A stretch of 64,000 bases of DNA from Paenibacillus sp. SYP-B3998 (GTDB taxonomy: Bacteria; Bacillota; Bacilli; Paenibacillales; NBRC-103111), in assembly GCF_010820665.1 (NCBI RefSeq), contig NZ_JAAIKC010000010.1:124001-188000 (forward strand), read 5' to 3'. Below the pieces are notes generated by a model, which saw only the letters and a program-made list of their open reading frames with translations, made no database searches and had not been told where the DNA came from. How positions within the stretch are numbered: position 1 is the first letter of the stretch; every line of letters begins with the position of its first letter. Positions 45,744-54,237 of this stretch are shown in pieces. The translations under genes and the position numbers were made by a program.

Positions 45744-45801
45744 AAAAAATAAAAGGGCATAGCTATAGAAGAAAACTTGCATTCTTCAACAACTTATGCC
45801 C
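45744..45801 (-). terminator. Terminator hairpin within the ABC operon leader
   Basis: Minus-strand GGGCATA...TATGCCC arms, extended inward by near-continuous pairing to a GAAGAA / TTCTTC inner stem with an 8-nt loop, followed by TTTTATTTTTT. It lies between the operon promoter (45864-45892) and the binding-protein start (45621), about 120 nt upstream of it. No minus-strand gene precedes it, so it should act as an attenuator or end a short leader RNA. Confidence 0.7.
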
Positions 45802-45863
45802 TCTCGGTAACATGTTATTAAAACTAACATATTCAATTATTTCCAATTTCTTCATGTGATTAA

Positions 45864-45892
45864 ATATTACAATATAATGACATGAACGTCAA
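45864..45892 (-). promoter_or_regulatory. Promoter of the ABC transporter operon
   Basis: Minus-strand TTGACG (45892-45887), 17-base spacer, TAATAT (45869-45864). A 14-bp palindrome, TATGAATATTCATA, lies upstream at 45911-45924 and could be an operator. Confidence 0.65.
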
Positions 45893-45910
45893 CACATAAA
45901 ATGATTTTTC

Positions 45911-45924
45911 TATGAATATTCATA
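45911..45924. promoter_or_regulatory. Perfect 14-bp palindrome upstream of the ABC promoter
   Basis: TATGAATATTCATA, about 19 bases upstream of the -35 box on the minus strand, in the gap shared with the plus-strand small membrane protein. A dimeric regulator site is possible. Confidence 0.35.
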
Positions 45925-45992
45925 TTCTATGATTTGTGTTAATTGTGTTAAGATAGAAGCATCAACCAAATCCAATTGAAATAGGTGATCTC

Positions 45993-46127
45993 ATGTCAAA
46001 ACGTAAATCTGCTCTTGCATCTCGCAAACCAAAAGATGAAGTAAACAAGAAAGCGATCATCTGGACAGGTTCTGGACTTCTAGCCATTATCATCATCATG
46101 ATTATACTGCTCATTTTAAACAAATGA
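45993..46127 (+). CDS. Small single-pass membrane protein
   Basis: A 44-residue protein: a basic soluble half (MSKRKSALASRKPKDEV) then one hydrophobic helix rich in Ile and Leu (about 25-41), ending in LILNK. AGGTGAT lies 5-6 bases before the ATG and a terminator follows at 46193. No family is recognised. It is a complete small unit divergent from the ABC operon. Confidence 0.7.
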   Translation: MSKRKSALASRKPKDEVNKKAIIWTGSGLLAIIIIMIILLILNK

Positions 46128-46192
46128 CACCGATTAAAATGATTGAAAACTTCACAACTTGAATTGTAATCGCTTTCCGCTTTCTTGTCAAG

Positions 46193-46215
46193 GGCTCCTT
46201 TTTAGGAGCCTTTTT
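46193..46215 (+). terminator. Intrinsic terminator
   Basis: GGCTCC-TTTTTA-GGAGCC followed by TTTTT, downstream of the small membrane protein and adjoining the 3' end of the L,D-transpeptidase gene. Confidence 0.85.
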
Positions 46216-46223
46216 CCATTCAT

Positions 46224-47792
46224 TTAATCAAGCCATTTATATTTTTTATTTGGATTACTGTCATTTGTCTGAAGCGGAAGTTTAAAGGATTTTGAAGGAT
46301 TCCCTCTCCCTGCTCCATTGCCTCCGCCGTTTTCAAAGTCTGGCAATACGCCTTTGCCAATCGTTACTTTTGTCTGTGCCGGAACCATGTCGTAGAGTTC
46401 CTCTACATCCTCCTGCTGCATGCGAACACATCCGTGGGATTCGTCCTTACCAACACTAGAGGGTTTATTCGTACCGTGAATAGCATATAACGTATCTGAT
46501 AGGGTCATCCCCCTACTTCCGAATTCTCCGTTTGATCTCCCATTTGGATTACGCACTTTTTCACTAATTATGAAGTCGCCTTCTGGCGTTTTCTCTCCAC
46601 CCAAACCAACAGGATAACTCCGAAGCATATATTTCCCACTAACTAACGCTAGGCGATGTTTTTCGGTATCAATAATAATTCGAAGGGGTTCTTCCAAAGG
46701 CTCCGCAGCCGCTTTTGCTTGCGAGCTGTTAGGAACATTTGGCGCCTTAGACAACTGGTTATTTGTCTCCTGAGGACCCTTTATCCCAGCTCCATCAACC
46801 GTTTTTTTATTTCCTGACAGCTTTTCTAATGCTTGCGGAAAGATTTCTTGCATGGCAGGAGATACGCCGGGAAGCAAATTATCTGGATAAGGTTTAGCGA
46901 GTTGCTCCGCTTTATCAGGCAGAACGCCTGTTTTCTGCTGATAGGCCGTAATTGCACTTTGAAGAACAATTGCTTGTTCCCGATCCTGCATCCAGCTCTC
47001 AATAAGCGGCACTATTTTAGAACTATCCGCAACTTGGCAGGAGCACACTTGCGAATTATAATGAGTAAGCGAAGCTGTATTTCCACCTCTGCCTTCATTT
47101 ACAACACCAACGACAGGCTTCACTTCTTTATTCCACTCCAGCCATTTTCCATCAACGCTTTTGGTTGCTTCCATAATTACGGACTCTCCCGTTTCCTTGC
47201 CTGATGCAGTCAGTACGCTTTGTAACAAAGGTCCCCATTCGCCATCAGCAAAATAAAGCTTTAAATCCCCAGAAGGGTTATTCATCGCCCCAACCACAGG
47301 GGTAGCCACTTCTTGTTTCACTATATTCGTCGGGAGTTTATCTTTCACCGCATCGATTGAAACAACGATAGCTAAAAAGGCGAGCATAGCCAGAAGCGTA
47401 ATCCACTTCAAATTGCGTCTGGATTTACTCGCTTCTTTTTTATCCCCTTGTACGATTAATGTTTTTTTACCCATCTCTTCTTTAAGGGCTGCAGCCATTC
47501 TTTTCGCTATCACCTCTGACTCCTTTAGCGAAGCGGCCGCAGGGTAGGTAGGCAAGGAACCATCCACAGCGATTTTCTGACGTTCAAAGGCTTCATAGAT
47601 CTCTCCAGATTGCGCAAAGCAGTACGCAGCTTTCCCCTCTTTTCCTTGAGAGGCGTACTCTCTACCTAACAAGTACCAAGCCATTTTGTGATCAGGATGG
47701 TCTTTCACATATTTTTTTAAATATAGAGGATCTTCAATCGGATTATGCTGAAAAAATCGCTCTAACTGACCGTTCTGATTGTTTTTTTTCAA
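46224..47792 (-). CDS. Membrane-anchored L,D-transpeptidase with N-terminal TPR-like region
   Basis: A 522-residue protein. Residues 1-125 look cytoplasmic and helical, with a TPR-like stretch (HKMAWYLLGREYASQGKEGK). A single TM helix (about 130-147) follows. The extracytoplasmic part has an unknown middle domain (150-350) and a YkuD transpeptidase domain (about 370-480). The catalytic motif is visible as IHGTNKPSSVGK and SHGCVRM, with the nucleophilic Cys. It forms 3-3 peptidoglycan cross-links or attaches proteins to the wall. A terminator precedes the upstream operon, so it is a separate unit. Confidence 0.92.
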   Translation of the reverse strand: MKKNNQNGQLERFFQHNPIEDPLYLKKYVKDHPDHKMAWYLLGREYASQGKEGKAAYCFAQSGEIYEAFERQKIAVDGSLPTYPAAASLKESEVIAKRMAAALKEEMGKKTLIVQGDKKEASKSRRNLKWITLLAMLAFLAIVVSIDAVKDKLPTNIVKQEVATPVVGAMNNPSGDLKLYFADGEWGPLLQSVLTASGKETGESVIMEATKSVDGKWLEWNKEVKPVVGVVNEGRGGNTASLTHYNSQVCSCQVADSSKIVPLIESWMQDREQAIVLQSAITAYQQKTGVLPDKAEQLAKPYPDNLLPGVSPAMQEIFPQALEKLSGNKKTVDGAGIKGPQETNNQLSKAPNVPNSSQAKAAAEPLEEPLRIIIDTEKHRLALVSGKYMLRSYPVGLGGEKTPEGDFIISEKVRNPNGRSNGEFGSRGMTLSDTLYAIHGTNKPSSVGKDESHGCVRMQQEDVEELYDMVPAQTKVTIGKGVLPDFENGGGNGAGRGNPSKSFKLPLQTNDSNPNKKYKWLD

Positions 47793-47866
47793 AGAGCAAC
47801 AACCCTCCCATTCAGTTCGTCCTACTCTCTCTGTTTTATCGGCATTAACCTCCTAGATATGAAGAC

Positions 47867-47909
47867 AAAAAAGACGACCTTGATCCGGGGTCCCCCTTCC
47901 AAGCTCGTC
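47867..47909 (-). terminator. Terminator after the cyclase-FecR-NHL operon
   Basis: Minus-strand GACGAGCTTGG...CAAGGTCGTC hairpin followed by TTTTTTG, 13 bp beyond the NHL gene stop. Confidence 0.8.
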
Positions 47910-47921
47910 ATCTTGCGTATT

Positions 47922-49544
47922 TTATTTTACAAAAGACTTCGTTCGTAAGATCACCGTTTGATGAACAGCATCCCACTCCACGTTGAGTCCAATTTCTTCA
48001 GCAAAAAAGCGAACAGGTACATAAGTACGATTTTGTTTCACATACGGAGCCACGTCTGTATCTTTCTTTTTGTCAGATTTATTGACTTCCTTGCGAGTAA
48101 CACCCTCATGGCCAATCGTAAGCTCAATCGTTACTTCGCCCTTGACGAGCTGCACGATAGTCTTTCCTTCTTGCTCTACATATTTAACCTCATAACCCAA
48201 TGCTTCACTGATTGCACGAATAGGAACCATTGTACGGCCACTTTGGTTCTCAGGCTGCGCATCGAATTCGATCAACTTGCTGCCATTCACCACTTTAATA
48301 GGTTGATTATTGGGCACATATTTCGGCAACTGATACGGAGCAATTTTTCTAATCTTGTTATTGAAAGCATCTGCCACAACTATGTCACCTTGTTCAGTCA
48401 CTAGAACATCCGTAGGATTATAAAATTCAGCAGCTTGCTCTACACCATCAGCTTCCCCTGTTTTTACCGTACCCGCAAGCGTAGTTACTTTGCCGTTAAG
48501 CAAATAACGAACCGAGTGATTCAAACTATCTGCAATTAGCAATCCGCCTTCGGTTGTCACAGCTAACCCTTTAGGGAAATCAAACTTCGCTTGTAGTGCG
48601 TCGCCATCCAAGAAATCTCCGGCTGCGTAGAGATCATTTTTACTATATAACGAACTTGCATCCATCAATGCTGTTGTTCCTGCAACTGTACTTACTGTAT
48701 TTGCTTTGAAATCAATATATCGAATCCGTTGATTTCCAGTATCGCTTACATATAGATTACCAATGCTGTCTAGAACAAGACCAGAAGGCTCATTAAATTT
48801 AGCAGTAGATAAATTGCCGTCAAGAAAATCACCAGCAAAGGATGCTTCACCTGGGCGAATTTGAATCACCCTTGTAGAGACAGTGTTCAGTGTAGAGACA
48901 TCGCCACTAGGCGAAATTTTACGAATGACATGATTTAAGGAATCTGCTACATAGATGGTTCCATTCGCTGTGACAGCAATATCACTTGGATGATTGAAGG
49001 TGGCGTCCGTACCCTGACCATCTTTATTACCGATAAGTCCATTACCCGCTACTGTAGATACTTGTCCATTCGTGTCTACTCTACGTATGGCGTTATTAGC
49101 TGCATCTGCAATCCATACATTCCCTTTGACATCAACAGTTATTCCAGTCGGTTCATTGAACAACGATTGACTCGATTTACCATTCACTAAACCACCTGTT
49201 GGTAAACCTTGACTATTCGTTTTCACAACAATTTCGGGGCCAGCGAATGTCGTTACTATCCCTTTTGAGATTTTACGAATGACATGATTGCGCGTATCGG
49301 CGACAAGAATACTTCCATCTGGAAGTTCGGCTATGCTGCTAGGCGTGCGGAAAGCCGCAGTCAGCGCGTCGCCATCTTTGTCATCAAAATCACCGATGCC
49401 CGCATGCGTTGTGATATCCGCCATTATTTGCCCATTTCCAGCGAATAACGCATTGGCAGACAATCCTGAAGCCGATACAAACGAGCCTCCAAGGAATGTA
49501 GCCATCGCCATCGAAGTTATGACTATATATGTAAAGGGTTTCAT
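47922..49544 (-). CDS. Secreted NHL-repeat protein with copper-amine-oxidase-type stalk domain
   Basis: A 540-residue exported protein. After a signal peptide (YIVITSMAMATFLGGSFVSA) come at least five NHL beta-propeller blades (about 50-405), each with the DGSILVADTRNHVIRKIS pattern and hydrophobic-D-x-x-N-x-x-I/V-R core. The C-terminal part (about 415-540) is the stalk domain first named in copper amine oxidases (GRTMVPIRAISEALGYEV and RTYVPVRFFAEEIGLNVEW). NHL propellers bind partners; the stalk domain is common on Paenibacillus surface proteins. It is the third gene of the cyclase operon. No anchor was seen. Confidence 0.93.
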   Translation of the reverse strand: MKPFTYIVITSMAMATFLGGSFVSASGLSANALFAGNGQIMADITTHAGIGDFDDKDGDALTAAFRTPSSIAELPDGSILVADTRNHVIRKISKGIVTTFAGPEIVVKTNSQGLPTGGLVNGKSSQSLFNEPTGITVDVKGNVWIADAANNAIRRVDTNGQVSTVAGNGLIGNKDGQGTDATFNHPSDIAVTANGTIYVADSLNHVIRKISPSGDVSTLNTVSTRVIQIRPGEASFAGDFLDGNLSTAKFNEPSGLVLDSIGNLYVSDTGNQRIRYIDFKANTVSTVAGTTALMDASSLYSKNDLYAAGDFLDGDALQAKFDFPKGLAVTTEGGLLIADSLNHSVRYLLNGKVTTLAGTVKTGEADGVEQAAEFYNPTDVLVTEQGDIVVADAFNNKIRKIAPYQLPKYVPNNQPIKVVNGSKLIEFDAQPENQSGRTMVPIRAISEALGYEVKYVEQEGKTIVQLVKGEVTIELTIGHEGVTRKEVNKSDKKKDTDVAPYVKQNRTYVPVRFFAEEIGLNVEWDAVHQTVILRTKSFVK

Positions 49545-49580
49545 TGATTTCTCCTTTTTAAAATTACACCTTCGGACAAT

Positions 49581-51401
49581 TTAACCAGCTGGAAGAGCAT
49601 GGCCTTTTAGAGTAATTGTAGTTTTTACATTTTCTTTGGGAACAACGACCCTCTCAAGAACGCTCCCTTTTTTACGAACAATAATAATATCTTCTAGTGT
49701 AATCGTTGCTGTACGATCATTACCACCATCTGAGAATCCTTGCATCGGTATCGTCACTAATTTCTTTGTTCCTTTGAAACCAGTTGAATTGCCCGCGTTA
49801 GCTCCGTAGTTTGTCACTACATAAACCAATTCATTTTTAAGAGTACTCTTATATTCCTTAATGCCGGCAGTACTGTTATTCATATCGAAAATAGTACCGT
49901 TGACCAACTCTGAATTCGTGTAACTAATTGTTGTGTCATACAGCAAATGAGCCTCTACAGCATAGATGGAAGTATTATCATTAAAATCACTCAAATTAAT
50001 ATCCAAATCAAATAATCCAGTCTGACTTTGTTCCCCTGCAGACAAACTAATGGTCGGTTTCGGTGTTTCCGTCGGCGTTTCACTACTCCCCCCACCAGAA
50101 GTTCCCGTTGTTGGGGTTGATGTGGGCCCGCCATTTCTAGCTTCTTCAAATTTCTTCTTCTCAGCATCAGAAAGTTTCTTTAAGAGCTCAGCTTCTGCTC
50201 TGGCCTTCTCATCCGCTTTCACCTTCAGGTTCGCTTCTTCAATCTTTTTATTTGCATCCTCAGCTGTTTTGAGAATTGTAGTAAGTTTTTGCTTTATTTC
50301 GTCTAATTTCTTAGCTTCATCTTCCGCTTTCTTAATCTTTACCGCTTCAAACTTGAGAAGTTCATCTTGCTTCTTTTTTTCCAATTCTAAATCCACGCCT
50401 GCGGTCTTATCCAATTCCTGCACGTTATCCAGATCAAGCTTCCTCGTATTATCACTTATTTTCTTGTTCGTTTCCTCAATAACTTTGTTCATATCTGCTT
50501 TACTGATTTTTTGATCCTTCAATGCTCTCTTGGCTATATTTCCAATAAGGTTATCAAGGTTTTTCTTCACCTTATCAAGCGCTGCCTGATCTTTAATAAA
50601 CATGGAGGTTTGATCTGCCGTTTCTTTACCTTCTTCCAATTCCTTCTTTTTCTTTGCTATAAATTCGTCATTCTCCCTATCAATATCAGCTTTATTTTGA
50701 ATAAGAGCCTTAATAACATCAGGAGAAGCATCATTAATGAAATCCTCCAAGTCTATCAATTCAACCTTTAACGACAAATCCTGTACTTCATTTCGCGAAT
50801 CTAAAGATATCTGTTGTGTAGGGTACAAATAAACGACTTTAGCAGCTTGTTCGCTTCCTGCATTAGTAGTGACTGTAGTAGCTGAAACTTTGCCGGCTCC
50901 AACAAACATTTTTGTTTCCCCAGTCCTTGGATCCACATGAACAAAAAATTGCGTTCCACGCACACCCATAACTGCCGTTGGTGTTTCAACTTCAAATTCA
51001 TCATCAGAACCAGCTAGAGACTTAACCTTTACCCACATGGAGCCAGCCCATATTTTTAACTTGGATTTCTCGCTTCCACCCGATGTATGTAAATCCGATA
51101 CATTAATTTCAGCGTTGTCACTCAATGTGACGGTGGCATCCCCGCTGCTCAAGTTAAGCGTAACAGTGGAATTCTCTCCCGTGTAAAGCGTGTCTCCCTG
51201 GTTTAAGCTCATATTCTCGTAAGCGTCGTATGTCTTAGAACCTCCACCCTTCTTCACCGTGACTTCTCCACTTAAAGAGGCAATTACTGCGATTCGGATC
51301 GTCTTAGCTTCAACAGACTTCACTTGCAAAGCAGAAAATAAAGTAAACACAAGACAAAAGCATAAGAAAACAGAAAGGAATGATTTCTTAGTAACTCTCA
51401 C
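49581..51401 (-). CDS. Secreted FecR-domain protein with coiled coil and cohesin-like C terminus
   Basis: A 606-residue exported protein beginning with GTG (AAGGAGG eight bases upstream). The signal peptide is followed by a FecR domain (about 40-205; VTLSDNAEINVSDL, VETPTAVMGVRGTQF). A Lys/Glu-rich coiled coil spans about 225-430. A Thr/Ser/Pro/Gly linker leads to a C-terminal beta domain (about 455-600) that resembles cohesin-type modules (FDLDINLSDFNDN, VEAHLLYDT, LVTIPMQGF). FecR domains usually sense or relay signals. It is 18 bp downstream of the cyclase gene and 36 bp upstream of the NHL gene. Confidence 0.9.
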   Translation of the reverse strand: MRVTKKSFLSVFLCFCLVFTLFSALQVKSVEAKTIRIAVIASLSGEVTVKKGGGSKTYDAYENMSLNQGDTLYTGENSTVTLNLSSGDATVTLSDNAEINVSDLHTSGGSEKSKLKIWAGSMWVKVKSLAGSDDEFEVETPTAVMGVRGTQFFVHVDPRTGETKMFVGAGKVSATTVTTNAGSEQAAKVVYLYPTQQISLDSRNEVQDLSLKVELIDLEDFINDASPDVIKALIQNKADIDRENDEFIAKKKKELEEGKETADQTSMFIKDQAALDKVKKNLDNLIGNIAKRALKDQKISKADMNKVIEETNKKISDNTRKLDLDNVQELDKTAGVDLELEKKKQDELLKFEAVKIKKAEDEAKKLDEIKQKLTTILKTAEDANKKIEEANLKVKADEKARAEAELLKKLSDAEKKKFEEARNGGPTSTPTTGTSGGGSSETPTETPKPTISLSAGEQSQTGLFDLDINLSDFNDNTSIYAVEAHLLYDTTISYTNSELVNGTIFDMNNSTAGIKEYKSTLKNELVYVVTNYGANAGNSTGFKGTKKLVTIPMQGFSDGGNDRTATITLEDIIIVRKKGSVLERVVVPKENVKTTITLKGHALPAG

Positions 51402-51418
51402 GATAAACGCCTCCTTAA

Positions 51419-53266
51419 TTATAAATTCCCTATCACTTCATAAACCATCACTGGTTTTTCCTTACCTTTCACTTTCATTTCACCTATTGGTTCAATCCGA
51501 AAGAGACCTTCCACCCTCGCATAGGTAAGCTCACTGATCAAAATTTGACCAGGCTTGGCGTTGGATTCCAATCTCGCAGATAAGTTAACCGTATCTCCAA
51601 TTGCCGTGTAATCAAGTCTTAAATCCTCAGAACCTATATTCCCAACTACCGCAGGTCCGCTATTAATGCCCAGTCCAAATTTAACACCGATGCCGTATTT
51701 CTCGATAAGCTTTTGCTCAAGAACGCCAGCTTGGGATTTCATTTCGATAGCTGCACGTACAGCCATCTCAGGATGGTTATCATATTCAATTGGCGCTCCG
51801 AACATAGCCATAACGCCGTCTCCGATAAATTTATCAAGCGTGCCATTATATTTAAAAATAGCTTTTGTACAAACATCTAAATATTCATTCAAAACTCGAA
51901 TAACTTGCTCAGGCTCAAGCCGCTCGGACATGGGTGTAAAGCCACGAATATCAACAAAAATAAGGGAGATATCTTTGCGGCTCCCCCCAAGCTTCACATC
52001 CTCGCCAGAGCGCAACAGCTCATCTACAACTGATTTAGAAACAAATCTGCCAAAGATCCCTGTAACACGATTGCGTTCCATTCGTTCTTTTAAATAATGA
52101 CTTACAAGCGACCACATGTATATCGCGACGATTGCGAATTGCGGATAAACAAGAGGAGCAAATATCGATCCTATCGTATACAGAAGCATCCAAATCAACC
52201 CGTATACAACTAACATGGCAACGAATAGAAATAAAGCCACTCTTCCTTTAAATCTCTCAAATAGGAATAAAGCTAGCAAGGCTACAACCAGAATTATAAC
52301 AATACCAATAGGCTTGCTTGTATCCCTGTAGAATTTGCCTTCGATCAGCGTCTGAATCATATTCGCATGAATCTCAATCCCAAACATTTTCACAGAGCTG
52401 ATTGGCGTTGGATATTCATCCTGCATGGCTGTTACAAATGGTCCAACAAGAGCGATTGCGCCTTCTAAGGGTAAAGGTTTCTTGCTATTTATCACATCTA
52501 TGTATGATAGCGTTTCGTACCCCGTGCCTACGTCCATTTTTTGTCTAGGTAACGAGTAGAATTCTGTTGTGACCTGATTACGATCATTTGTAGGTATGAT
52601 TATATTACCACGTTTCCATTGTCGTGATGCCACATCGTAACTTATTTTTTCTTCATCATTCAAAATTAAATTCGTAAGTGCAACACTGAACGCAGGTATA
52701 TTATGCTGATTCTCATCAGGCAGTCCGACCGGAAGCTTTCTGGCTTTCCCGTCTTTATCTACAAACACATTAATATGGGCCATTTGTTCTTTATTCGTCG
52801 TTAAGGTTGTGGAGGGATAGTCGACCTTCTCAGGGACTAATTCACCAGCTTGCTGCTGCTTGGTGGGGTAGTTAATTTGAACAGGTAGAATCACATTATG
52901 GTATTTGGCCAATACATCAGCCAAAGCTTTATCATCGTCGGGGTTTTTCGAAGGTTCGGCCAGAACTACGTCTATGCCGATAGCTGCTGCACCTGACTGC
53001 TCTAATTTTTCTATCATTTGGGCATACGTTTTTCGATCCCACGGAAATTTCCCAATAGCCGCGAGAGATTTTTCATCAATTTTAATAATTTTTATTCGAT
53101 CTTCAGGCTGTCGTTCGTCAATAGACTTTGCTTTTCGCAAATTATCTTGAAGTGGATGCTCAATAAAATAAAACAAGCCACTCGAATTCACTGTATAGAA
53201 ATATGTCGACAGCATGATCAAAATAACTCCTGCGGTCAACGTTTGTATCCAACTCTTCTTACCCAT
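51419..53266 (-). CDS. CHASE2-domain class III adenylate cyclase
   Basis: A 615-residue membrane enzyme. One N-terminal TM helix is followed by an extracellular CHASE2 sensor (about 35-310; DRIKIIKIDEKSLAAIGKFP, WDRKTYAQMIEKL, AAAIGIDVVLAEP), three TM helices (about 320-400), and a cytoplasmic class III cyclase domain (about 430-600). Metal-binding Asp residues are in FVDIRGFTPMS and DKFIGDGVMAMFG; the Lys before IGDG and the Asp in RLDYTAIGDTVNLSARLE suggest ATP rather than GTP as substrate. RBS GGGGAGG precedes the ATG. cAMP signalling is uncommon in Firmicutes. Confidence 0.95.
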   Translation of the reverse strand: MGKKSWIQTLTAGVILIMLSTYFYTVNSSGLFYFIEHPLQDNLRKAKSIDERQPEDRIKIIKIDEKSLAAIGKFPWDRKTYAQMIEKLEQSGAAAIGIDVVLAEPSKNPDDDKALADVLAKYHNVILPVQINYPTKQQQAGELVPEKVDYPSTTLTTNKEQMAHINVFVDKDGKARKLPVGLPDENQHNIPAFSVALTNLILNDEEKISYDVASRQWKRGNIIIPTNDRNQVTTEFYSLPRQKMDVGTGYETLSYIDVINSKKPLPLEGAIALVGPFVTAMQDEYPTPISSVKMFGIEIHANMIQTLIEGKFYRDTSKPIGIVIILVVALLALFLFERFKGRVALFLFVAMLVVYGLIWMLLYTIGSIFAPLVYPQFAIVAIYMWSLVSHYLKERMERNRVTGIFGRFVSKSVVDELLRSGEDVKLGGSRKDISLIFVDIRGFTPMSERLEPEQVIRVLNEYLDVCTKAIFKYNGTLDKFIGDGVMAMFGAPIEYDNHPEMAVRAAIEMKSQAGVLEQKLIEKYGIGVKFGLGINSGPAVVGNIGSEDLRLDYTAIGDTVNLSARLESNAKPGQILISELTYARVEGLFRIEPIGEMKVKGKEKPVMVYEVIGNL

Positions 53267-53353
53267 AGGTTCCTCCCCTATACTTACTAGACTTTATTGT
53301 AAGATGGCGTGTACAAAATGGCAATGAATTGTTACCTGTTTATACAAATCGTA

Positions 53354-53396
53354 TCAAAAAAAAGAGCTCAATTCCTTTGTAGGAACCGAGCTCTTT
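53354..53396 (-). terminator. Intrinsic terminator
   Basis: Stem AAAGAGCTC / GAGCTCTTT with an inner paired part and eight T residues on the minus strand, after ferredoxin and before the cyclase gene. Confidence 0.9.
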
Positions 53397-53430
53397 CGAA
53401 ATCACAAAATCCATGAACTACTATTAAGGT

Positions 53431-53688
<258 letters not shown>

Positions 53689-53729
53689 TCAATGTAAAAT
53701 ATAATATAAATGCGAGTAAAGTTCAAACC

Positions 53730-54227
53730 TTAATATTGACGAGCTTCGAAAAATGTGACAATAAATGTAGCGACCGCTTCTACTTCATCCATCTTATACG
53801 AAGGAAGTACGCCATTCAAGTCGACCAAATCCGTTACAATTGCAAGGGGTTCTGAATCCAGCTCGGCCATAATCGCACTTTGTTCTATTGTACGAAAGAT
53901 AGCTATCTTTGGATGCTTTTCCTTCTTAAACCCCTCAATAATTACGTAGTCTAGATGCGCAAATGCTGCAAGTTGCTCCTTCATATTCGGTTCAGACTTT
54001 TTCTCATAGACGTGCACACCGTCAGGCGATAAGGTTGCAACCGCATCTGCACCCGATTGAATGAACGTCGATGAGTCAGCGCCTTTCGCTTCTTTATAAT
54101 GTCCATGAGCATCGTGTTTCATTACACCTACCAAATAACCGCGTCGTTTCATCTCTCCAATTAACTTGGCGATAAACGTTGTTTTCCCACTGTTTGAAAA
54201 GCCTGCAAACCCAATGTAATGTGCCAT
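53730..54227 (-). CDS. mobB: Molybdopterin-guanine dinucleotide biosynthesis protein MobB
   Basis: A 165-residue P-loop protein (IGFAGFSNSGKTTFIAKLI) that binds GTP and assists MobA in attaching GMP to molybdopterin. DYVIIEGFKKEKHPKIA is a typical later motif. The ATG at 54227 follows AAGGGAG by six bases; an ATG at 54245 overlaps dinB and is less likely. It starts 10 bp after the dinB stop and is apparently co-transcribed with it. No other molybdenum cofactor genes are in the window. Confidence 0.94.
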   Translation of the reverse strand: MAHYIGFAGFSNSGKTTFIAKLIGEMKRRGYLVGVMKHDAHGHYKEAKGADSSTFIQSGADAVATLSPDGVHVYEKKSEPNMKEQLAAFAHLDYVIIEGFKKEKHPKIAIFRTIEQSAIMAELDSEPLAIVTDLVDLNGVLPSYKMDEVEAVATFIVTFFEARQY

Positions 54228-54237
54228 TTTTTCTCCC

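Noticed and set aside
45765-45855. A 30-codon frame beginning at the ABC leader start and ending inside the terminator hairpin, as a leader peptide
   Set aside because: The ATG lies at or next to the predicted transcription start and has no ribosome site; the frame is likely chance.
46164-46178. A sequence one base away from the catabolite-response consensus
   Set aside because: It lies between the ends of two genes, far from any promoter start.
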